Assembly: GCA_024277835.1 (NCBI GenBank)
Contig: JAJRUK010000306.1
Span: 1-18,905, forward strand
DNA: 18,905 nt
Source: Planctomycetota bacterium
GTDB taxonomy: Bacteria; Planctomycetota; Phycisphaerae; UBA1845
Reading direction: 5' to 3'
Each line of letters begins with the position of its first letter. The first letter of the stretch is position 1. Both the position numbers and the translations under genes were made by a program. The notes under the pieces were generated by a model, which ran no database searches, had not been told where the DNA came from, and worked only from the letters and a program-made list of their open reading frames with translations. This document shows positions 1 through 7,367 of this stretch, in pieces.

Positions 1-203
1 CCAGTCGGATCACCGCCCTGAACCATAAAGTCGGGAATCACCCGATGAAACGTCAAGCCGTCATAGTAGCCACGCTCCGCAAGGTTCACGAAGTTCGCAA
101 CCGTCAGCGGCGCTTCGTTCGGAAAAAGAGTTACGCGAATATCGCCCTGCGCAGTGCCAAACACCGCCACCAAGTCGCCGAAATTAGAAGCCTTGTCTGC
201 CAT
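1..203 (-). CDS. Cyclophilin-type peptidyl-prolyl cis-trans isomerase, 3' end cut by window
   Basis: Only the N-terminal 67 codons lie in the window; the rest continues past position 1. The protein catalyses cis-trans isomerisation of X-Pro bonds and acts as a folding helper. The visible sequence contains the cyclophilin core FHRVIPDFMVQGGDPTG, including the catalytic Arg of FHRVIP and the QGGD segment, preceded by the usual GDIRVTLFPNEAPLTVANF strand and helix. No signal peptide is seen, so this looks like a cytoplasmic PpiB-like form. Two ATGs lie six bases apart (209 and 203). The 203 start is chosen because the strong Shine-Dalgarno GGGAGGA ends directly at the first ATG but sits at normal spacing from the second. 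A 230-base gap and a REP-like palindrome separate it from the ATPase upstream, so it probably has its own promoter, but no convincing box was found. Confidence 0.93.
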   Translation of the reverse strand, partial: MADKASNFGDLVAVFGTAQGDIRVTLFPNEAPLTVANFVNLAERGYYDGLTFHRVIPDFMVQGGDPT

Positions 204-378
204 CGCCATTCCTCCCAAAACGCACGTCCGCCAACACGAATCAGAAACCGCCTGCAACCAACAAATCACCACCGCCGTCGATCGACAGCGTAAAACAACA
301 ACATCACTAACGCAACCCAACACAGCAACCCGACCCCGACCAAGGCAACCCCGACCCACCCCAACAACGCCCTCCCGA

Positions 379-404
379 GCCGCAGGCTTTAGCCTGCGCG
401 GACG
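379..404. repeat. REP-like palindrome
   Basis: An 8-bp inverted repeat (CGCAGGCT at 381-388, AGCCTGCG at 391-398) with a 2-base loop, flanked by GC-rich bases. It lies about 30 bases beyond the TGA that ends the extended ATPase frame (434-436), between that gene and the prolyl isomerase. Short palindromes like this in the 3' intergenic space are typical of REP elements mobilised by REP-associated Y1 transposases, and the hairpin could also protect or terminate the upstream mRNA. It has no T-tract, so a classical terminator is less likely. The remainder of 204-433 shows nothing else I can support. Confidence 0.6.
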
Positions 405-433
405 TCCAAGGATCCCTCACCTCCAAAAACCCT

Positions 434-1438
434 TCACATCGGATGATAACAAGCAACAACCCGAGACGAACCACCCTCCCCGCACAGGGCCAGCGCAGGC
501 GATTCGACGCGACACCGATCCTACGCCACCGGACACCGCGGATGCAATGAACACCCCGCAGGAAAATCAATCGGACTCGGCGGCTCACCCGTCAGCGCAA
601 CGCCATCCAACTCAGAAAAACCCTCTCGACGCCCAGCCCCATCAAGCGTCGGAATCGCCGCCACCATCGCCCGCGTAAACGGATGGGCGGGAGTCGCAAG
701 CACCTCCCCCGCCACCCCAACCTCCACGAACTTCCCAAGATACATCACCGCAACCAGATCACAAAAATGTCGAACCACCCCAAGGTCATGCGAAATGAAA
801 ACGTACGTCAAACCCAATTCATCCCGAAGGTCGGCCAATAGATTCAAAATCTGCGCTCTGATCGAAACGTCCAGCGCACTCACCGGTTCATCCAAGACCA
901 ACAGGCTCGGCGAAGGCGCAAGCGCCCGAGCAATCCCAATCCGCTGCCGTTGACCACCGGAAAACGCATGCGGAAACTTGTCGAAGGAATTCGCCCCCAA
1001 CCCAACCCGATCCAAAAGCTGTGACACATTCGCCAGCCGCTCTCGCCGTGAACCAATCCGCTGCACAAGAAGCGGCTCGCCAACGATCTCCCCGACCCGC
1101 ATCCGCGGATTCAAGCTCCCCATCGGATCCTGAAACACAATCTGCATCTCCCGCCGAAGCTCGCGCAGCGCAGAAGAAGACGCCCGCGTCACATCACGCC
1201 CGTCCAAAAAGACCTCGCCCCCGGTCGGTTCAATCAAACGAAGAATCGCGCGAGCAAGCGTCGTCTTCCCGCACCCGCTTTCCCCAACAATCCCGAGCGT
1301 CTCACCACGCGCGACTTCAAAGCTTACGCCCGACACCGCTTTCACCGGACCAAACTCGACGGCGAGGTCACGAACAGAAAGCAGCACTCCGCCCCCATCC
1401 GCATCCACCACGCCAAGCTGCTCCGCCTGTGTTTCCAT
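434..1438 (-). CDS. Oligopeptide/dipeptide ABC transporter ATP-binding protein (OppF/DppF type) with one in-frame amber codon
   Basis: Cytoplasmic ATPase expected to power uptake of peptides or related solutes through an Opp/Dpp-type permease. From the ATG at 1438: Walker A GESGCGKTT near residues 52-60, Q-loop VFQDP, signature FSGGQRQR, Walker B LLVLDEPVSALD, H-loop FISHD, then the cysteine-containing oligopeptide-ABC C-terminal motif CSLHPRCPVA. A TAG at 521-523 follows residue 305, but the same frame continues DRCRVESPAL and ends in RVVACYHPM before TGA at 434-436, which is how this family normally ends. With the amber position counted the product is 334 residues, the usual OppF size; conventional calling would stop at 521 with 305 residues. 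ATG 1438 lies 2 bases after the dtd stop; a TTG at 1444 would overlap it. No permease or binding-protein gene is next to it, so it is an orphan ATPase here. Confidence 0.9.
521..523 (-). other. In-frame amber (TAG) codon inside the ABC ATPase gene
   Basis: Reads CTA on the plus strand. It sits between HPRCPVA and DRCRVES, where relatives normally have an ordinary residue such as Glu, Gln or Lys, and is followed by 28 sense codons with family-like content before TGA. GAG, CAG or AAG would each become TAG by one substitution. Confidence 0.85.
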
Positions 1439-1440
1439 GA

Positions 1441-1890
1441 TCAAAACGTCTTCTTCGAGTCAAGCAAAATACAGATCGGACCATCGTTCACCGACGCAAC
1501 CGCCATCGTCGCCCGAAACACGCCGCGCGAAACCGTCACGCCCAACCCCGCAAGCGACGTGCAAAACGCCTCATACAACCCCTCCGCCACTTCATGCGGA
1601 GCAGCCGTCTCAAACGTAGGCCTGCGACCCTTCCGCGCATCCGCCTGCACCGAAAACGCACTCACAACAAGCACCTCGCAACTCTTCTGCAAAACGCTCA
1701 GATTCATCCGACCTTCGTCGTCCTCAAAAATCCGAAGATGCGCGACCTTGCTCGCCAGAAGCGATCCGTCGATTTCATCGTCACCAACCGCGACACCCAG
1801 ATAGACTAACAGACCGCCGCCAACCGCGCCCACGGTCTCCCCGCCAACAACCACCGACGCCCGACTGACTCGCTGGACCACAGCACGCAT
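1441..1890 (-). CDS. dtd: D-aminoacyl-tRNA deacylase
   Basis: Cytoplasmic proofreading enzyme that hydrolyses D-amino acids (and mischarged glycine) from tRNA. The 149 residues match the whole family from the N-terminal MRAVVQRVSRASV to NDGPIC near residues 135-140, with the internal RIFEDDEGRMNLSV segment and the RRPTF segment at 89-93. The length is normal for DTD (about 145). The Gly-Pro motif is present, but the usual SQFTL motif is SAFSV (77-81) and the usual GPVT is GPIC, so two signature positions differ (Q to A, T to C) and the Thr is Ser. The ATG at 1890 has GAGG at good spacing. It is the third gene of the four-gene minus-strand operon: 20 bases after the membrane protein and 2 bases before the ABC ATPase. 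Confidence 0.94.
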   Translation of the reverse strand: MRAVVQRVSRASVVVGGETVGAVGGGLLVYLGVAVGDDEIDGSLLASKVAHLRIFEDDEGRMNLSVLQKSCEVLVVSAFSVQADARKGRRPTFETAAPHEVAEGLYEAFCTSLAGLGVTVSRGVFRATMAVASVNDGPICILLDSKKTF

Positions 1891-1910
1891 AACGCCTCAA
1901 TTCTTTTCCG

Positions 1911-3305
1911 TCACTGCGCATCGGACGCAAACGGCAACATCCGAACCACCATAAACCCCGCCCCCGACATGACGACAAGCAGCGTCAGAAAATGAAAAGT
2001 GATCCGCCGCAACCGCCGCGACGCCCAGAGCATCACCAGCAGCAGAAAAAGATTCGCAGAAAACCCCGAAACAATACGACCGTACGAGTGATCCATCGTC
2101 GCAATCCCAGGCAAGCGAGGCCAAAACGCCATCAGCGTCGCTGAAAGATACGCGAGCGCAGCACTAAAAAACGCAAACCGCTTCGCATGAGGAATCAAAC
2201 GACCCGCCGTCGTCCAGGCAGCACCATCATCCAGTTGCTGATCCCAGACCTGCGACAACCAGGTCCACCAGCCCGTCGCAATCGCAAAACCAACGATCAT
2301 CGCATTAAAAAGCTGCGGATAGCGATCCACGAGCGCGCCCGACTGAGACGGCACCAGCATCGTAGCGCTCGCCGCAACTGCAAGCGTCAACAGCGCAAAC
2401 CCCGCATCACCCAACCCGCTCGACCACGCCCGCCCGCAAACCAAGAAACTGGAAACGGACACACCGAGCGCACAAATCGAAGTGACAAGGAGCGTCACGC
2501 GATAGCTTCCCGCAGTCCGAACCGGAACCACCAAGTGAAACACAACCAAAAACCCCACCATCAGCGCCACGCAAATACAGCTAAGCGAGAACCCAGGGAC
2601 ACTTAGAGGCGTATCCGCCAGTGAGTCAGGATTCTCGAAAACAAGACGCCAGCGCCGACAATACGCGACAATCGCACCAACAAGAACCGCAACAACCAGC
2701 ACAGCAGACAACCCGACCAAAAGAAGAACCGTCACGCTCGTCCGCTCGAAACCGCCTGTTGAATTGGTCGCGATCGCCTCAGGTGACGCACAAACCCAAC
2801 CCACGCTTAACACCGCAAGCCAAAACAATGGCACCACCAGACGATCATCGCGACCGAGAACCACGCGCAAACCGCAGGCGGCAAACACAAAAACCAACGC
2901 CCAGACACCCGACAGCGAAAACGGAATCGCTTCCATCAAACGCGTTGGATAATGCTGAACAACTTCGATCCCGATCTGCAAGAGGCGAATGATCAGAAGA
3001 ATCGTCCCAACAAGCGAGGCAGCCACCCCAAGGAAAAGAGCAACCGATCGCATCCCCACCCAAACCCCACCCCGACCCCCACCCCCACCCCTACCGACCT
3101 GATCTCCACGACCTCCAACCTCACACATCACCGTCACAACCAGCGCGCAAAGTCCAACCCAAAAGGCCACCACATGCGACGCGTGAAGAACGCCCGCGAC
3201 ACTCGTCGCCAGCAAAGCAGAAGTGACAATCGTCAACAAAACCGGTGGGAGGATCAGCGCTCGACGCCCCGAACAAAGCACCCGCCTGCGCCGAGCAAGA
3301 ACCAT
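1911..3305 (-). CDS. Polytopic membrane protein of unknown function
   Basis: I do not recognise the family. The 464-residue product has about twelve hydrophobic segments spread over its whole length, with an Arg-rich N-terminus (MVLARRRRV) before the first one, suggesting an inner-membrane protein with a cytoplasmic N-terminus. Between segments 2 and 3 is a short Gly/Arg-rich loop (around residues 63-82) encoded by an unusually G-rich run. No transporter or enzyme motif is visible. The ATG at 3305 is chosen because it lies 4 bases after the stop of the upstream gene; the longer reading from 3365 would overlap that gene and adds only Arg/Pro-rich residues. Tight spacing on both sides places it in the operon with the isomerase-like gene and dtd. 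It could be a permease or a lipid-modifying enzyme, but nothing in the sequence decides this. Confidence 0.8.
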   Translation of the reverse strand: MVLARRRRVLCSGRRALILPPVLLTIVTSALLATSVAGVLHASHVVAFWVGLCALVVTVMCEVGGRGDQVGRGGGGGRGGVWVGMRSVALFLGVAASLVGTILLIIRLLQIGIEVVQHYPTRLMEAIPFSLSGVWALVFVFAACGLRVVLGRDDRLVVPLFWLAVLSVGWVCASPEAIATNSTGGFERTSVTVLLLVGLSAVLVVAVLVGAIVAYCRRWRLVFENPDSLADTPLSVPGFSLSCICVALMVGFLVVFHLVVPVRTAGSYRVTLLVTSICALGVSVSSFLVCGRAWSSGLGDAGFALLTLAVAASATMLVPSQSGALVDRYPQLFNAMIVGFAIATGWWTWLSQVWDQQLDDGAAWTTAGRLIPHAKRFAFFSAALAYLSATLMAFWPRLPGIATMDHSYGRIVSGFSANLFLLLVMLWASRRLRRITFHFLTLLVVMSGAGFMVVRMLPFASDAQ

Positions 3306-3309
3306 AAAC

Positions 3310-4287
3310 CTAAGCACCCGTCGCGGGTGTAGATGTCGCCGCCGTAGGCGTTGCGCCGGTTGCATCGCTCGGGGGGCTCGAGTCGGTTGGGGTTGGGGTC
3401 GGGGTCGTCACTGGCCTCGCGAGACGCGGCACCTTCTTGTCACCCTTGTACGCCGACAACACCACCTGCTTCGCGTCAAGAAGCTCGCGAAGGAAAGTCG
3501 CAACCTGCGGCAGAACATTCTCCGGGTTCCCAAGCGAAGGAACCCAAAGCTTAGGCCACTCAAACATGAGGTAGCCCTGGTACATCAGACCACGCAACAA
3601 CTCGATCTGCCGACCAACCTCCGCACCGCCCTGTCCCAACGGTCGATAGCCAAGCAATACACCCTCGTCATCAAAATCCGCATCGCAGACATGAACCATC
3701 TCGATCTTCGTACCCAAACATGGAATCGAGTTCGTCGCCCGCTCGCACACCGTCAGCGCGTTACACTGATTCCAGCAAGCTTGCACCATTGGGTGACTCA
3801 CCGAGTCGACAACGAACCAAATATCTCGACTGGACGGGAAACCGCCGCCGTTTTCAATCAGAAGACGAACATCCAGACGAATCGCAACCGGAACAAGCGC
3901 AGCAAGCGCACTTGAAATCCGCGTCAACGCAACAGACGGTGTATCCGTCGCCTCAATGTCGCCAAGGAACAAACGCACATTCGGACACCCCAGCGCCGAA
4001 GCAAGCTCCATCACCTCAACAAGCGCCGCCTGTTGATTCGCTAGCTCCTTCGCCCCCCTCGCCGTCAGCGTCACGGACGTCCCTAAGCTCACGCATTCAA
4101 TCTTTCGATCGCGGAACAACCGCTTCACACCCACCGGATCACGCGAGAGCGTCGGCACCAGCGGAAGATCAAGCTCACCGCGAAGTCCGCGCAGCTCGAC
4201 ACCGTCGAACCCGTGCTCCGCGGCAAAAGAAACGACGCGCTCCAGATCCCAACCCGGACACGCAAGTGTGCTAAATCCGATCTTCAT
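3310..4287 (-). CDS. Sugar phosphate isomerase/epimerase-like TIM-barrel protein
   Basis: A member of the xylose isomerase-like/AP endonuclease 2 TIM-barrel superfamily, which isomerises or epimerises sugars using a divalent metal. The barrel runs from MKIGFSTLACPGW through GFDGVELRG (Glu31), LLIENGGG (Glu145), EMVHVCDAD (His199, Asp202) and MFEWPKLW (Glu243); the Glu, His and Asp residues are likely metal or substrate ligands. The substrate cannot be told. Residues 294-325 form a low-complexity Thr/Pro/Ala/Ser tail (TTPTPTPT and following) that is not part of the barrel. The ATG at 4287 has GAGG five bases upstream and begins exactly at the first barrel strand; the ATG at 4338 would add 17 unconserved residues. 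It ends in TAG, 4 bases before the membrane protein. No signal peptide is seen, so it is probably cytoplasmic. It is first in the operon, with a candidate promoter at 4370-4397. Confidence 0.86.
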   Translation of the reverse strand: MKIGFSTLACPGWDLERVVSFAAEHGFDGVELRGLRGELDLPLVPTLSRDPVGVKRLFRDRKIECVSLGTSVTLTARGAKELANQQAALVEVMELASALGCPNVRLFLGDIEATDTPSVALTRISSALAALVPVAIRLDVRLLIENGGGFPSSRDIWFVVDSVSHPMVQACWNQCNALTVCERATNSIPCLGTKIEMVHVCDADFDDEGVLLGYRPLGQGGAEVGRQIELLRGLMYQGYLMFEWPKLWVPSLGNPENVLPQVATFLRELLDAKQVVLSAYKGDKKVPRLARPVTTPTPTPTDSSPPSDATGATPTAATSTPATGA

Positions 4288-4369
4288 CGGTGCCTCGTCA
4301 AAACCAGTTCCATCGCCCCATTCGCGCCCGCAGAACACGCGTCCACAGACCCAAGCAGGAGTCGAGGCG

Positions 4370-4397
4370 AGCGTACCACATCACCCCACACGGTCAA
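4370..4397 (-). promoter_or_regulatory. Candidate sigma70-type promoter for the isomerase-like operon
   Basis: On the minus strand TTGACC (4397-4392) is followed after 16 bases by TACGCT (4375-4370). The -35 matches 5 of 6 and the -10 matches 3 of 6 consensus bases. The leader to the ATG at 4287 would be about 75 bases. The rest of the divergent gap 4288-4588 shows no other supported element, and no promoter was found for the plus-strand gene at 4589. Confidence 0.35.
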
Positions 4398-4588
4398 CTC
4401 ACATCGCCAGCCGCCAAAAAATCGGACAAGCACGGAACTTACGCAACCGTCCAGCGTCTAACAAACTGTCCGTCCTGCTGCCGGCAAAGGGCGACATCGA
4501 AGAAACATCCATCTGACAATGACCAGAACTGCGCGCCAAGCATGCGTCAATGCCGCAGCTGCGCGCCCAACGAAAAGGAGACGAAACG

Positions 4589-4906
4589 ATGCAAATCGAA
4601 CTATCCACGAAACTCGTCAAGTCCGTAATCGCCCTTGCAATCCCCCTGGCTGCAGGCGCTTACTTCCTTTCTGGAACCCCGAAAACAGGAACCAAGACAA
4701 GCGTCCTGCCCGAGAACAGCAGGGTGGTTCGCGTCGATACGCCGGAAAACACCCAGACCAACCCGCGGGACAACCGGAGACCGATCGGCAAACCAGGCAC
4801 CCGGGCAGTCCGGCCACAGCCGACAGACGGAATCCGCCACGCCGGCCCGCGTGATCGCCCGGGAAAGCGAATCCCAAAACCAAAGAAGGTGATCCCCGCC
4901 GCATAG
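4589..4906 (+). CDS. Small membrane-anchored basic, proline-rich protein
   Basis: Unrecognised family. The 105-residue product begins MQIELSTKLVKS, has one hydrophobic helix at about residues 9-27, and then a soluble tail rich in Arg, Lys and Pro with no predicted fold. The helix is probably an uncleaved anchor or signal-anchor with the basic tail outside the inner membrane, but orientation is inference. The ATG at 4589 is chosen because AAGGAG (4575-4580) sits 8 bases upstream; the ATG at 4550 lacks this and adds 13 residues. It ends with KKVIPAA then TAG. It resembles the next gene (5329-5652) in layout, in the KLV...AAG.Y helix pattern and in the ending (KKVIPAA against KKIVPNS). It is transcribed divergently from the isomerase-like operon. 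A function in binding polyanions such as DNA, RNA or cell-envelope polymers is possible from charge alone. Confidence 0.68.
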   Translation: MQIELSTKLVKSVIALAIPLAAGAYFLSGTPKTGTKTSVLPENSRVVRVDTPENTQTNPRDNRRPIGKPGTRAVRPQPTDGIRHAGPRDRPGKRIPKPKKVIPAA

Positions 4907-5208
4907 CCGCGAAGACCCAACATCGCAGGCCAGTCGCTGGTTTTCCGACTCCATCAACTGGTGCCCAGCGTTTGGCTCGCAGTTTCCCTTCTCATACCGC
5001 TCCGCGAGGATGCCGCACGGGGCGATTGACAGGGTAAGCAATAATCCAACTGCAGTGTCTCTTTAATTTCGCTTTGTTTCGCCGAAAATATCGGAGAACT
5101 CGGTCGGCCTTGGCGGCGTCTAACTTAAAGCGGAACGATCGGATCGGAAGCCGATGCTCACTACGGTTGATCGATCGGTTCGAACCCTGCGTATGTGTCT
5201 CGGAAACC

Positions 5209-5237
5209 TTGACGGTCGATGGGCGTTGTGGAATACT
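5209..5237 (+). promoter_or_regulatory. Candidate sigma70-type promoter for the second small basic protein
   Basis: TTGACG (5209-5214), a 17-base spacer, and AATACT (5232-5237): 5 of 6 and 4 of 6 consensus matches at ideal spacing. The predicted start near 5244 leaves an 85-base leader before the ATG at 5329. The rest of the gap 4907-5208 contains no gene I can support; a few GATCGG repeats near 5136-5182 were noted but have no clear meaning. Confidence 0.5.
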
Positions 5238-5328
5238 GGTTTTGGTCGAGTAAAATGGAACGTCTGCTTGGGGATCAAGCCCATCCGCGGTAGAGATGGC
5301 CCCACGCCCCGCTTGGAGGTATGCGCCA

Positions 5329-5652
5329 ATGGATGAAAGCAAGAAGAAACTCGTGCTCGCAATCGTGGCTGTCGCCGCACTCGGGGCAGCCGGATACACT
5401 ATGTTCGGAGGCGGATCCGGAAACAACACACAAGCCACCGGACCCGCAAAGGAAATCAAACGCGTCAAGCGTGAGGCATACACGCCGACCAAGAAGGCTG
5501 CCCGGAAGAAACGCAGAAACACCGAGCCGGTCAAGTCCACCGCGAAGCGAGTCGATCGCTCCGGCGGCGAGCGAGCAAGCTCGAAGGCAAAGAAAAGACG
5601 CGGCAGGGGACGGAAGCTAGAGAAGAAAAAGAAAATCGTCCCCAACTCTTAG
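5329..5652 (+). CDS. Small membrane-anchored, highly basic protein
   Basis: Unrecognised family. The 107-residue product starts MDESKKKLVLAIVAV, has one hydrophobic helix at about residues 8-25, a short Gly/Asn-rich linker, and then a tail of about 80 residues holding roughly 29 Lys/Arg against 6 Asp/Glu, in clusters such as KKAARKKRR and KAKKRRGRGRK. It ends KKKKIVPNS. The tail is probably disordered and may bind nucleic acid or anionic polymers. The ATG at 5329 is supported by TTGGAGGT (5313-5320), 8 bases upstream; the longer start at 5296 is not. It has its own candidate promoter and a strong terminator, so it is a single-gene unit. An antisense frame over the same DNA is long but reads like a shadow of the Lys/Arg codons. 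It is probably a paralogue of the gene at 4589. Confidence 0.75.
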   Translation: MDESKKKLVLAIVAVAALGAAGYTMFGGGSGNNTQATGPAKEIKRVKREAYTPTKKAARKKRRNTEPVKSTAKRVDRSGGERASSKAKKRRGRGRKLEKKKKIVPNS

Positions 5653-5683
5653 TCGTTGCAGCTGCTTCAGAAATCAAACGAAC

Positions 5684-5720
5684 AAGGCCCGCCGAGCACA
5701 AGTCTCTGGCGGGCCTTCTT
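5684..5720 (+). terminator. Rho-independent terminator, possibly bidirectional
   Basis: A perfect 10-bp stem, AAGGCCCGCC (5684-5693) and GGCGGGCCTT (5708-5717), with a 14-base loop and followed by CTTCAT. It lies 31 bases after the stop of the small basic gene and before the stop of the convergent TolC-like gene at 5757. The A-rich side (AACAA before the stem) could serve the minus strand, so it may end both transcripts. Confidence 0.85.
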
Positions 5721-5756
5721 CATATCTCCAAAACGCAATGAGTCGATCGATAACCC

Positions 5757-7367
5757 TCAAGGTGTGGGCGCCGGTTTGAGCAAGATCAGCCCGCCAGCCG
5801 TGCGCAAGTCACTCCAGGCACGACGCAACCGAATCCTAGCCAGCGTCAAGTCCGCATCAGCCGTCACAAAGTCGCGCTGCGCCTCGTTCAGGCGCACGAG
5901 CGTTTCCTTTCCCGCAAGGTACCCAGCCTGGATCACTCGCCGACTCTCCCGCGCGACCTCAAGGTTCTCGCGCTGAAGGTAGATTTGCTCCTGCGCATTG
6001 CGAAGATCAATAATCGCACGTCGCACTTCGCTCTCAACCGCAAGACGCAACCGATTCCGATCCGCGATCGCCTGCGCCCGCAACCCCTCAGCCGCACGAA
6101 CCTGAGCCGTCCGCCGTCCGCCCGTGTACAACTCCCACCGAAGCTCAATACCAAGCGCCGCCGACTGATCGTCCTCCGACATACGATAACCGGATGTTCG
6201 ATCGTAACCCCACGAACCGCTCGCGTTCAGCGACGGAAGGTACGCACCATCCGCCACCCGCACATTCTGAAACTCGCTATCGACGATGCGATCAAACTGC
6301 GAAAGATCAGGACGTCGTCCCAGCGCCCGCTCGACCCACGCCGAGACGTCCGGAAGCTCCAGCTCTTCTTTCGTCTCCGGGATCAACGGAGATAAAGAAA
6401 GCGCAGCCGGAAGAATCGCGCCGGGAATCCCCATCAGTTCGGCCAGAAGAACACGACCCGAGTCCCGCAAACCGACTGCGGCGATCACGGTCGCCTTCGC
6501 CGCAAGAACACGCACCCGGAAGTTATTCACGTCCGCCGACGTCGCCCGTCCCGCCGCCCTGAGCTTGGTGGTCTCGTCGAGTTGTTCCTGGCTAAACACC
6601 TCATCCGCCCGCGCGATCCGAATCTGCTCTTGGGCAAGCTGCACCTGATAATACGCCACATCAACCGCGCTGATAATCAATCGCTGAACATCCAGCAGCG
6701 AGTCCGCCGACGCAAGATAGAGGTGTTTCGACGCAAGCACCTGCGCCTCTCGTATAAACCCGTTAAAGATCAGCCATGACCCGGACAGCGCGAACGAGTG
6801 CTTGCTGAACGGGTTCATATCCCCTCGAGCGCCGCCGCCGAACAGCGGCCCTCGAAGCGCGTTTAACAATCCCGTGATTGCAAGATTATTCGTGTCGCCG
6901 TCAGACGCGACGAATGTTGCTGGTTGCAACCCCGTCCCGAGAGGATTGCGACTCGCTGGCGTCATAAACGTCCGAGACGAATTCATCGTCATGGAAACAG
7001 TAGGAAGATACTGCGATTGCAACTGCGCGATCCGCGCCAAAGCAACCTGCAATCGGGCGTGAGCTGCGTGAACGTCAGGATTCGCCCGAACCGCAATCGC
7101 GCGCGTCTCCCACAACGTAAGAAGACGCTCCGGCAAGAGCGATTCCGCTTCCTCCATGACCACCGGTGAGCCGTACGGCGCATGCGCCGCTCGCTCCTCG
7201 TCTGGAAGCGCCGAGATCGCGCTACCATGCTGATGCACCGCCAGTGCAGACCCCGACAGCGGAACGCGGCACCCGCAAGACAGCGCCGAATACCCAATCC
7301 ACAAGAACAAACCAGCAGAGCGACAAAACGCCGCGCCAGTATCCCTTCGCATCATGCTATCCATCAT
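5757..7367 (-). CDS. TolC-like outer membrane efflux protein (RND outer-membrane factor)
   Basis: Outer-membrane channel of a tripartite pump. The product has about 536 residues, the normal size for a TolC/OprM/NodT-type factor, with two similar halves rich in long amphipathic helices; examples are the LLTLWETRAIAVRANPDV and AQLQSQYLPTVSM segments in the first half and AQAIADRNRLRLAVESEVRR in the second. The N-terminus has a hydrophobic signal and a lipobox-like end (ALSCGC, Cys31 or Cys33), suggesting an outer-membrane lipoprotein like OprM. The ATG at 7367 overlaps the stop of the RND gene as ATGA, which indicates translational coupling; a second ATG follows directly at 7364. The upstream ATG at 7388 is less likely. 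It is the last gene of the efflux operon and ends in TGA just before the terminator at 5684-5720. Confidence 0.93.
   Translation of the reverse strand: MMDSMMRRDTGAAFCRSAGLFLWIGYSALSCGCRVPLSGSALAVHQHGSAISALPDEERAAHAPYGSPVVMEEAESLLPERLLTLWETRAIAVRANPDVHAAHARLQVALARIAQLQSQYLPTVSMTMNSSRTFMTPASRNPLGTGLQPATFVASDGDTNNLAITGLLNALRGPLFGGGARGDMNPFSKHSFALSGSWLIFNGFIREAQVLASKHLYLASADSLLDVQRLIISAVDVAYYQVQLAQEQIRIARADEVFSQEQLDETTKLRAAGRATSADVNNFRVRVLAAKATVIAAVGLRDSGRVLLAELMGIPGAILPAALSLSPLIPETKEELELPDVSAWVERALGRRPDLSQFDRIVDSEFQNVRVADGAYLPSLNASGSWGYDRTSGYRMSEDDQSAALGIELRWELYTGGRRTAQVRAAEGLRAQAIADRNRLRLAVESEVRRAIIDLRNAQEQIYLQRENLEVARESRRVIQAGYLAGKETLVRLNEAQRDFVTADADLTLARIRLRRAWSDLRTAGGLILLKPAPTP

Noticed and set aside
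521..1444. ABC ATPase as a simple complete gene ending at 521
   Set aside because: The frame beyond TAG keeps family-like sequence to the normal length, so the shorter reading hides the conserved tail. Whether the shorter product is the one made remains open.
4992..5645. Long minus-strand open frame of 217 codons opposite the second small basic gene
   Set aside because: It reads like the complement of Lys/Arg codons (Phe/Leu/Arg-rich), has no ribosome binding site seen, and the plus strand has promoter, ribosome binding site and terminator.
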